A stretch of 34,435 bases of DNA, from assembly GCA_002841275.1 (NCBI GenBank), contig PHET01000001.1, forward strand, positions 1 through 34,435, given 5' to 3'. Each line of letters opens with the position of its first letter. Within the stretch, counting starts at the first letter, position 1. Below are positions 23,957 through 31,005 of the stretch, in pieces. Both the position numbers and the translations under genes were made by a program. The notes beneath the pieces are model-generated. The model worked only from the letters and a program-made list of their open reading frames with translations. It ran no database searches and was not told where the DNA came from. This stretch comes from Actinobacteria bacterium HGW-Actinobacteria-7 (GTDB taxonomy: Bacteria > Actinomycetota > Coriobacteriia > Anaerosomatales > PHET01).

Positions 23957-26142
23957 GGTACACAGACTACAAGCCGCTGCCTACGTGGCTGCGTTCATTG
24001 GCGTGGATCTCGGTCGCTGCACTGTTCGTTGCGCGTCTCGTCATCGGTTCGCTTGGCCTTGATTGGCGGACGGAAATCGTTGTCTCCGACTCCGTGACCT
24101 ACTTGCTCCCCATGGTAGTGGTGCTCTTCTTGGCGTTTGCCGCGAGTGTACGTACACGCGGCGCGGTCGAGCACGCACTCTGGGGGATGCTTGCGGCAGC
24201 CACGGTACTGGGCTTTGCAGCGGAATCATACTGGACGTGGTATTCGGTCAGTATCGACCTGCACGGCCCGCCGCCCGGATCATGGAGCTACGTGTTGCGC
24301 TTGGGCGCTTTCATGTTTCTCTTCTTCGGAGTGAGTCAAATGACGCGCTGGGGTTCGCACGGACTGGTATCTCGATTGCGAACCCATCTGGATATCCTGG
24401 GCATCGGCGCCATGGTCTTCTCGGTTCTGTATATGGGTTGGACCTATCCAACGATGAGTACCGTTCCTCGCGCGAGCAACGCAGGTGCGGTTGTGATGGC
24501 CCTCTACCCGATTACGGGGGCACTACTTCTGCTAGGCACGAAGGCGGTATTCGTCGGCTGGAAGACACATCGTTGGCGAGTGTGGGAGCGTCTGACGACG
24601 GCCTCGTTCGGGATGACCGCAGCTTCTCTGCTCGTGACGCCGATCTGGTACCCAGCATTTCTCAGGTCGAGCAACCTCGGGCCAACCTGGCTGACCACGT
24701 ACCTCGGGGCGGGCTATGCAATCCTAGGGGTCGCAGCGGTCTACCGACTCAGCGCACAATCCGACGAAGCCATTGTCGAACCGTGGCCCATGTCGTCTGA
24801 AGTTGGATGGTGGAAAGGTCGGTTCCGTCTCATGCTGATGGTGCTGGGCTTGCCGCTGATGGGCTGGGCCGCCGTCTCCATTCGAAATACCGACAACTCT
24901 CGCACCTTGGTGGGCGCGACTGCGACCCTCGCACTTGCGATTGTTGGTCGCGCGTTGCTCGACGACGTCATGCGAACGCGCAACCTCATACAACATGCGA
25001 CCGACCAGGTGGTCTGGCCGACCAGCAGGGCACAATTCGAGCGGTGCGTTCTCGAAGCGATTGCACGTGCTTGTGAAGCTGGCGCGCCCCTGAGTCTGGT
25101 CATCTTCGCAGAACCGAACGCGCCAGCATTCAACCAAAGTCCTGGGACATCGGACCGATACCAATCAGCGGCCAGGATCGCTGAAGCGATTCGCAGTTCG
25201 GGGGGGCAAGTTGGATCGTCATTCCGACTGAGCAATAGCCAGTTCGCAGTCGTGTGCGAACGCACGGATGTCCACGAGGCGGCGACATTCGCACGGCGGC
25301 TGTGGCTTCGCTACAGGCGCAGCCCCGGCGAGTCCGACGTGGCACCCGAGCTCTTCTCGGGAGTTGCGGGGTATCCCCAGCACGGTCAGGACGTCCAGCC
25401 CCTTCTGGCTGCAGCTCAGCTTGCGTGTCAGCAGGCTTCCGGCACCGACGGAGAACCGGTGGCCATATACGACCCGGAGTCCTGCACGAAGGAAGCCGGT
25501 CCTGTCGATAGCAGCCGACTTCGTATCATTCGGGCCACCGTGCGCTCGCTTGCACAGACCGTCGACGCACGCGATCCTCTCTCCCAGGACCATTCGACCA
25601 ACGTCTCAGAGCTGGCGACAGCCCTCGCACAAGTACTTGATCTCCCTGACGAACAGGTGCATATGATCGGCCTTGCCGCCCTGATGCACGACGTGGGGAA
25701 GGTCGGGCTGAGCGACTACCTCCTGCTGAAGCCGGCGCCGCTGACGGCCGAGGAGCAGCTCGAGTATGAAGAACACGTCATGCTCGGCGAAATGATTCTT
25801 GCGCCGGCGAATATCGACGAGGTGCTACCGGCGGTCCGTCACCACCACGAAAGATGGGATGGTACAGGCTATCCCGACGGGCTCTCGGGGCACGACATTC
25901 CGCTGGAGGCTCGTGTTCTCGCCGTCTGCGACGCATTCGAGAAGCTCACCGCTGACCGTGAACATGGGGAGACGCGGGACACCGAGGACGTGCTGCTCGA
26001 GCTGGAGCGTGGCTCTGGCACGCTCTTCGATCCGGTCATTTCGGCCGTCTTCTGCCGACTGATTCGCGGGCTTCGAACGCCACAGGCGGAATCATCAGAC
26101 AACCAACGAAAGCCCACGAGCGAACCCAACCATGCATTCTAG
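23938..26142 (+). CDS. Membrane sensor with degenerate GGDEF and canonical HD-GYP domains
   Basis: The 734 residues share the plan of the preceding product: eight to ten membrane segments (about 10-350), then a GGDEF-like region whose signature is replaced by Ser432-Asn-Ser-Gln-Phe436, then a complete HD-GYP phosphodiesterase domain with His584-Asp585 in LMHDVGK, LLLKPAPLTAEEQ, HHHERWDGTGYPDG (Gly644-Tyr645-Pro646) and CDAFEKLTADR. It probably hydrolyses cyclic di-GMP. Start choices are ATG 23938 or GTG 23953, the latter overlapping the previous stop as GTGA; both imply coupling. The stop codon overlaps that of the convergent korB in CTAG. Confidence 0.88.
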   Translation: MGTRLVRYTDYKPLPTWLRSLAWISVAALFVARLVIGSLGLDWRTEIVVSDSVTYLLPMVVVLFLAFAASVRTRGAVEHALWGMLAAATVLGFAAESYWTWYSVSIDLHGPPPGSWSYVLRLGAFMFLFFGVSQMTRWGSHGLVSRLRTHLDILGIGAMVFSVLYMGWTYPTMSTVPRASNAGAVVMALYPITGALLLLGTKAVFVGWKTHRWRVWERLTTASFGMTAASLLVTPIWYPAFLRSSNLGPTWLTTYLGAGYAILGVAAVYRLSAQSDEAIVEPWPMSSEVGWWKGRFRLMLMVLGLPLMGWAAVSIRNTDNSRTLVGATATLALAIVGRALLDDVMRTRNLIQHATDQVVWPTSRAQFERCVLEAIARACEAGAPLSLVIFAEPNAPAFNQSPGTSDRYQSAARIAEAIRSSGGQVGSSFRLSNSQFAVVCERTDVHEAATFARRLWLRYRRSPGESDVAPELFSGVAGYPQHGQDVQPLLAAAQLACQQASGTDGEPVAIYDPESCTKEAGPVDSSRLRIIRATVRSLAQTVDARDPLSQDHSTNVSELATALAQVLDLPDEQVHMIGLAALMHDVGKVGLSDYLLLKPAPLTAEEQLEYEEHVMLGEMILAPANIDEVLPAVRHHHERWDGTGYPDGLSGHDIPLEARVLAVCDAFEKLTADREHGETRDTEDVLLELERGSGTLFDPVISAVFCRLIRGLRTPQAESSDNQRKPTSEPNHAF

Positions 26143-27020
26143 AGCGAACGAGCAACTTCGCTGACGTCTCTGGGCTGCTCAGCCCGCTTGAACCCGGGGA
26201 GAGCGCTCGCGGGCGTCCGAGCCTCGTACGTCGGCACGCCCTCCTGCTTCAGAAACACCCCGATGGGAACCCTGCACGTCTCGGGTGAGCAGCTCATCTC
26301 ATGGAATGTCGTCAGCGAAAGTCCCAGCGCACCTGCGCGATCAGAGATATCCCAGTTCTCATCTTCGAGTTTGTAGACACGGTCTCGGAACCACGAGAAG
26401 GTATTGAGCTTGTTCCATGTGACGCAGGGTTGTAGCACGTCGACGACGGCGAATCCGTCGTGCGAGAGCGCCTCGATGTAGAGCGAGGCCAGGTGAGGGA
26501 TGTCGCCGGCGAAGCCGCGAGCGACGAATGTCGCTCCTTCCGCGAGAGCAAGTCCCACGGGATTGACGGGCTGCTCCAGTACCCCTGACGGTGTCGAGAC
26601 GGTCTTCATCATCTGCTCGGTAGTAGGAGACGCCTGCCCGGCTGTGAGCCCATATATCTGGTTGTTGTGGATGATCGCCGTCAGGCTGACATTACGGCGA
26701 CACGAATGAACGAAGTGCCCCAGCCCGATCCCGTAGCCATCACCATCGCCCATCTCGACGATGACCTGCTGATCCGGCCGCGTGAGCCGGTAGGCGGTCG
26801 CGGGAGGTAGAGACCTGCCGTGCAGCCCGTGGAAGCCCTGCACGTCGTAGAAGTCAGCCCCGTTGCCGTGACAGCCGATGCCCCAGAACATGGTGAAGTC
26901 CTTCTTCGCCCAGCCCATCTCGGCGAGTGCGCGCTTGAGTGCCTCGAACATGCCGTAATTCCCGCATCCCGGGCACCAGGTAGGCTTGTTCCCAGAGGCG
27001 TAGGTGGATAGGTCCGTCAC
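26139..27020 (-). CDS. korB: 2-oxoacid:ferredoxin oxidoreductase, beta subunit
   Basis: The thiamine-diphosphate subunit (293 residues) has KPTWCPGCGNYGM, IGCHG and the later QPCVTWN, together supplying the four cysteines of the [4Fe-4S] cluster. The thiamine/Mg site is MGDGDGYGIGLGHF followed by NNQIYGLTAGQ. It decarboxylates a 2-oxoacid, probably 2-oxoglutarate, and with the alpha subunit forms acyl-CoA while reducing ferredoxin. GTG at 27020 lies four bases after the korA stop, with GGAG upstream. The substrate is inferred from the two-subunit KorAB form; pyruvate or branched-chain oxoacids cannot be excluded. Confidence 0.88.
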   Translation of the reverse strand: MTDLSTYASGNKPTWCPGCGNYGMFEALKRALAEMGWAKKDFTMFWGIGCHGNGADFYDVQGFHGLHGRSLPPATAYRLTRPDQQVIVEMGDGDGYGIGLGHFVHSCRRNVSLTAIIHNNQIYGLTAGQASPTTEQMMKTVSTPSGVLEQPVNPVGLALAEGATFVARGFAGDIPHLASLYIEALSHDGFAVVDVLQPCVTWNKLNTFSWFRDRVYKLEDENWDISDRAGALGLSLTTFHEMSCSPETCRVPIGVFLKQEGVPTYEARTPASALPGFKRAEQPRDVSEVARSL

Positions 27021-27024
27021 GACA

Positions 27025-28863
27025 TCACTCTCCGTCCTGCGGCGCGATAGTCCCGGCTTGGGTCAATGTGACCGGCTTACCGAGAAGACCGCTCACGGTG
27101 GCGTAGATGAGCTCTGGCGAGAAGGGGCGACCGTCACTTCGGCGCAACCGGTGGTCGGGCGCCCTCAGACACTGCTCCCGTACCAGACCCTCGAGCTGAC
27201 CGGTCGCGTTTCCTTCGATGACCAGAGTCTGGGCTGCGGAATCGATGAACCGAGAGACCTCGGCGGCAGGGAAGGGCGCCAAGGTCACGATTTGGAGCAG
27301 ATTGACAGCGATCCCATCTGCCGCGAGCCAGTCGAGTGCCTGGAGTGCTGGCATCTTGGTTGTCCCGAAGCACAGAATGCTCAGAGGTGCGGAGTCGGGC
27401 CCGAACCGATTCGGCGGGGGGACGATCGACTCGGCAAGCGCGATCTTCTTGAGCCGCTTGGTGTTCTGCTGGGTACGCACTGTCGCAGACTCGGCCTGTG
27501 CTCCATACCCGGCCTCGTCGTGCTCGTAGGAGTTCACGAGTTGCACGGCACCCTCAACGCCCGGCAAGACGCGAGTGGAAACACCGGAGTCTGTGACCCG
27601 GTATCGCAGGTAGCGACCTGAAGGGTCCTTCAGTTCGGGATGGTCGGCGAGATCTCCTTCCGAGACCAGCTGACCCCGATCGATCGACACGTTCTGCATG
27701 TCGAATGGCGCGCAGGTACTCCGATTGTCCGAAAGGTAGCTGTCCCCAAGTACGATTACCGGCGTCTGGAGAACATCGGCGAGATTGAACGCTTTCCACG
27801 TGAGATCAAAGGCCTCCTGGTGATCACCCGGCGCAAAAACGATTCTGCAGAACTCTCCTTGAGACGCGTGCAACGCGAAGCGCAGATCGCTCTGCTCCGT
27901 CCATGTGGGCATGCCAGTGGCAGGGCCAGGCCGGGTCAACAGACCCACGACGCAGGCGCTCTCGCTGACTCCAGCTAGACCGTAGGCCTCGACCATCAAG
28001 GCGAACCCTCCGCCCGCCGAAGCACACATCGACCGGGTACCTCCGAACGCACCCCCGACGACCATGTTCATCGCAGCGAGCTCGTCTTCTGTGTGCTTCA
28101 CGACCACGCCGGCGTTCTCGCCGTGCTTCGCCATGAAGTTCAGTAGCGATGACGCGGGTGTCATGGGGTACGCGCAGTACAGACCTATCCCGGCGGCCAG
28201 GGCCCCTAGCCCGATCGCCTCATTTCCATCGACGGATATCGAGTCGAACGGACTGTCAGGCACGCCGAGCGTGTAGGGGAACGCGCACTTCACCTCGGTG
28301 GCATGTCGGTAGCCCTCCGTCGCGATGACGATGTTCTGCTCGGCGATCTCGGGGGCCTTGTGGGCGAACTGCGCGCGTATCGACCTGACCAGCCCATCAA
28401 GAGGGAACTCCATGTGGCCCAGTGTCGCGCCCAACGCAGCCACGTTGCGCATCACCTTCATGCCACCCGCATCGCGCACTATCTGCATCAGGGGAACCGG
28501 AACCAGACACAGGTCTCCTCGGCTGAGCGTGTCCGTCTCATTTGGCTCGAAGTCTGCGGGGTCGTAGATCACGGCACCCCCGGCTGTCAGCTCGCGTACG
28601 TGCTCCGCCATCGTGAACCGGTCCAAAGCGACAAGGATGTCGGTGGCCATGACGTGGCTGAGAATCGGACGTGCGCTGATGCGCAGATGGTAGGTGTTGT
28701 GACCACCCTTGATGAGCGATGGGTACTCGGTCAGATCGAAGCAGTGGTAGCCCGAGCGCGCGAAAACGCGAGAAAGTGACTGACCCGCCGCTTTGATGCC
28801 GAACCCCGCTGGACCACCGATCCTGATACGGACCTCTGGGCCATACGGCGCCGGTTGGGTCAT
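27025..28863 (-). CDS. korA: 2-oxoacid:ferredoxin oxidoreductase, fused gamma-alpha subunit
   Basis: The 612 residues combine a gamma domain (IRIGGPAGFGIKAAGQ, YPSLIKGGHNTYHLR; about 1-185) with an alpha domain that starts near VDGNEAIGLGALAAG and includes AYPMTPASSLLNF, GGAFGGTRSMCASAGGGFALM and RPGPATGMPTWTEQSD. The C-terminal part binds CoA. This fused arrangement is the KorA type. No separate ferredoxin subunit is encoded, so free ferredoxin accepts the electrons. The ATG at 28863 has AAGGAG. It is divergent from coaBC. Confidence 0.9.
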   Translation of the reverse strand: MTQPAPYGPEVRIRIGGPAGFGIKAAGQSLSRVFARSGYHCFDLTEYPSLIKGGHNTYHLRISARPILSHVMATDILVALDRFTMAEHVRELTAGGAVIYDPADFEPNETDTLSRGDLCLVPVPLMQIVRDAGGMKVMRNVAALGATLGHMEFPLDGLVRSIRAQFAHKAPEIAEQNIVIATEGYRHATEVKCAFPYTLGVPDSPFDSISVDGNEAIGLGALAAGIGLYCAYPMTPASSLLNFMAKHGENAGVVVKHTEDELAAMNMVVGGAFGGTRSMCASAGGGFALMVEAYGLAGVSESACVVGLLTRPGPATGMPTWTEQSDLRFALHASQGEFCRIVFAPGDHQEAFDLTWKAFNLADVLQTPVIVLGDSYLSDNRSTCAPFDMQNVSIDRGQLVSEGDLADHPELKDPSGRYLRYRVTDSGVSTRVLPGVEGAVQLVNSYEHDEAGYGAQAESATVRTQQNTKRLKKIALAESIVPPPNRFGPDSAPLSILCFGTTKMPALQALDWLAADGIAVNLLQIVTLAPFPAAEVSRFIDSAAQTLVIEGNATGQLEGLVREQCLRAPDHRLRRSDGRPFSPELIYATVSGLLGKPVTLTQAGTIAPQDGE

Positions 28864-28950
28864 CGTGAACTCCTTGTCCTGGCCGAGAACTGCTTCTTGC
28901 CTCGTGGTGGTATCTTCCCCACGACAGGACTCGCCCGGCGCACATCGTGC

Positions 28951-28956
28951 GATACT
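28951..28956 (+). promoter_or_regulatory. -10 box suggesting a leaderless coaBC transcript
   Basis: GATACT ends six bases before the coaBC ATG, so transcription would begin at or next to the start codon. No ribosome site precedes that ATG. I see no good -35 box, so the call is moderate at best. Confidence 0.4.
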
Positions 28957-28962
28957 TGCGTT

Positions 28963-30192
28963 ATGACTACTGCAAAGACACCCACCGTTCTGCTCGGCGT
29001 GACCGGCTGCATCGCGGCTTACAAGGCGTGTGAACTCGCTCGTGAGCTCATGCGTTCGGGTTGTCGCGTCAAGGTCGTCATGACTGACAACGCCACGCGC
29101 TTTGTGGGTCCCACCACATTTCGTGCGCTCACGGGTGAACCTGTGGCGGTATCACTCTGGGACGAACCGTCGGCGCGAGTGCACCACATCTCACTCGCGC
29201 AGGAAGCTGACGTGCTCGTCGTGGCTCCCGCGACCGCGAACTTCATAGCGAAGTTGGCACACGGACGTGCAGACGACCTGTTGAGCACCGTTGCACTGGC
29301 CACGCAAGCCCCCACAATCGTCGCTCCCGCCATGAACGTGGCGATGTGGCAGTCTGACGCGACCCGAGACAACGTCGCCGCTCTCACAGCTCGAGACGTC
29401 ACGGTGATCTCTCCGACCGCAGGCGACCTTGCATGCGGAGACACGGGCGAAGGCCGGCTTGCGGAGGTTCACGATATCGCCGACGAGGTGTTGGCTCAAG
29501 TTCGACGAACACGGGACCTCGAAGGCGTCCGAGTGCTCGTCACTGCGGGTCCTACGCACGAGATGATCGATCCGGTGCGATTCATCGGCAATGCATCCAG
29601 CGGCAAGTCCGGATTCGCCATTGCCGCGGAAGCGCGAGCTCGCGGCGCTCATGTCACGCTTGTGTCCGGTCCGACCACGCTGCCCAATCCCGCCGGCGTT
29701 GACGCTATCAGGGTGGTCAGCGCCCTTGAAATGGCCGCGGCAGTCTCGTCTGTGTACGAATCTACCGATGTCGTGGTCGCCACCGCCGCAGTCTCGGACT
29801 TCAGGCCGCTCGCGACCAGTCCTCAGAAGCTGAAGAAGGACTCTGCTGCGCTCACAATCGAGCTTGTACGCAACCCTGATATTCTGGCCAGTCTCGGCAA
29901 CGACAAGGGGGGTCGACTACTTGTCGGATTCGCGGCTGAGACCACCGATGTTGTCGCGCATGCACATGCCAAGGTGACCGCGAAGAACCTTGATCTGGTC
30001 GTTGCGAATGACGTTTCGGATTCCTCGCTGGGGTTTGGGACTGACGACAACGTCGTATGGTTCGTCGCGCACGAGAGCCAAGAAGAGCTCTGCCGGATGC
30101 CTAAGAGGATGATTGCTCGAGCTCTGTGGGACAGGATCGCCTCCGACGCCCGCGCTGCTACCGCCAAACGTACGAAGGGGGACCTCGCGTGA
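28963..30192 (+). CDS. coaBC: Phosphopantothenoylcysteine synthetase/decarboxylase
   Basis: The 409-residue bifunctional enzyme of CoA synthesis. The N-terminal CoaC flavoprotein has LLGVTGCIAAYKACEL, the active-site His in VHHISLAQEADVLVVAPATAN, PAMNVAMW and GDLACGDTGEGR (flexible lid). The CoaB domain has VLVTAGPTHEMIDPVRFI, NASSGKSGFAIA, the SDFRP segment, KLKKD and DLVVANDV. ATG 28963 is chosen although no ribosome site precedes it; the open frame back to 28855 overlaps the divergent korA start and its extension is unrelated to the family. The stop overlaps the DUF190 GTG. Confidence 0.94.
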   Translation: MTTAKTPTVLLGVTGCIAAYKACELARELMRSGCRVKVVMTDNATRFVGPTTFRALTGEPVAVSLWDEPSARVHHISLAQEADVLVVAPATANFIAKLAHGRADDLLSTVALATQAPTIVAPAMNVAMWQSDATRDNVAALTARDVTVISPTAGDLACGDTGEGRLAEVHDIADEVLAQVRRTRDLEGVRVLVTAGPTHEMIDPVRFIGNASSGKSGFAIAAEARARGAHVTLVSGPTTLPNPAGVDAIRVVSALEMAAAVSSVYESTDVVVATAAVSDFRPLATSPQKLKKDSAALTIELVRNPDILASLGNDKGGRLLVGFAAETTDVVAHAHAKVTAKNLDLVVANDVSDSSLGFGTDDNVVWFVAHESQEELCRMPKRMIARALWDRIASDARAATAKRTKGDLA

Positions 30193-30542
30193 TCAGAACG
30201 ATGGAAGGACAGGCCAAGAGGATTGCGGCCTACGTTGGAGAGAACGAGACCTACGAGGACCGTCCTCTGTACCAAGCACTCATCGAACAGGCTCGTATCC
30301 AAGGTTGCGCCGGCGCAACCGCCTTGCGCGGTCTATCCGGATTCGGCGCCGCGAGCCGCGATGTCGCCAAGCACGGCAGACGCATGTCGACTGACTGCCC
30401 TGTAATGGTAGTGGTAGTAGACTCTCCGCCTCGTATCGCCGCTTTGGCCGAAGTCTGGTCCGCCATGATTCCCAGCGGCCTCGTCACACTCGAAGACGTG
30501 GGAGTGATTCTCTACTGCGCGGAGGGCGACTGCAAGGAATAG
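30189..30542 (+). CDS. DUF190 family protein (PII-like fold)
   Basis: The product has 117 residues. The core PLYQALIEQARIQGCAGATA, LSGFGAASRD, and CPVMVVVVDSP followed by an alpha/beta stretch to VTLEDVGVILY match DUF190 proteins, which are small and have a ferredoxin-like, PII-related fold. Many DUF190 genes sit beside crcB fluoride-channel genes, but none is here. The function is unknown. GTG 30189 overlaps the coaBC stop by four bases and has GAAGGGGG upstream, so it is likely co-translated with coaBC. Confidence 0.82.
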   Translation: MIRTMEGQAKRIAAYVGENETYEDRPLYQALIEQARIQGCAGATALRGLSGFGAASRDVAKHGRRMSTDCPVMVVVVDSPPRIAALAEVWSAMIPSGLVTLEDVGVILYCAEGDCKE

Positions 30543-30555
30543 TCACGATTATGGG

Positions 30556-30584
30556 TTGAACCCGCAGGCCACGCGTCGTAGACT
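30556..30584 (+). promoter_or_regulatory. Promoter of the tRNA-Pro gene
   Basis: TTGAAC (30556-30561) and TAGACT (30579-30584), each 4/6 to consensus, are separated by exactly 17 bp. The start would be near 30591, leaving a 17-base leader before the tRNA. Confidence 0.6.
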
Positions 30585-30607
30585 AACGACTCGCCGCCTA
30601 GCGGCTT

Positions 30608-30684
<77 letters not shown>

Positions 30685-30700
30685 TATGAAGTTGCAGGTT

Positions 30701-30734
30701 GAGGGCTTGTTCTCGGAAACCGGGGCAAGCCCTC
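30701..30734 (+). terminator. Stem-loop after tRNA-Pro
   Basis: GAGGGCTTG (30701-30709) pairs perfectly with CAAGCCCTC (30726-30734) around a 16-base loop, 17 bases after the tRNA. There is no U-tract, so it is either a weak terminator or an RNA processing and stability element. The rest of 30735-30870 holds only a short CGGCC-TCA-GGCCG hairpin (30805-30817) and no supported gene. Confidence 0.45.
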
Positions 30735-30870
30735 TCCTCAAAGCTGGGCACGCGTCGCAGTGTCTCGTTTCCGCGAATCGATACTTGCTGCGCATTGTCT
30801 CTCCCGGCCTCAGGCCGAGAAGTTGGCCTTGGACCCCACCGGCCACCAACGTGCGATGCTGCGGCCACAT

Positions 30871-30898
30871 TTGAGTTGGCACGACCGCTCCGTATACT
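30871..30898 (+). promoter_or_regulatory. Promoter of the ADP-forming acyl-CoA synthetase gene
   Basis: TTGAGT (30871-30876, 4/6), 16 bp, TATACT (30893-30898, 5/6). Transcription would start near 30905, about 100 bases before ATG 31006. Confidence 0.55.
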
Positions 30899-31005
30899 AC
30901 GAGTAGCGGCGCACCAGTAGAGGAGCGTCGCTTCAGCGCCTCTGGGATCGGGAGCACATGTCATGGTGCGACGGAAGAACGCATGCGAGCCCAGGTGAGT
31001 GCGGC

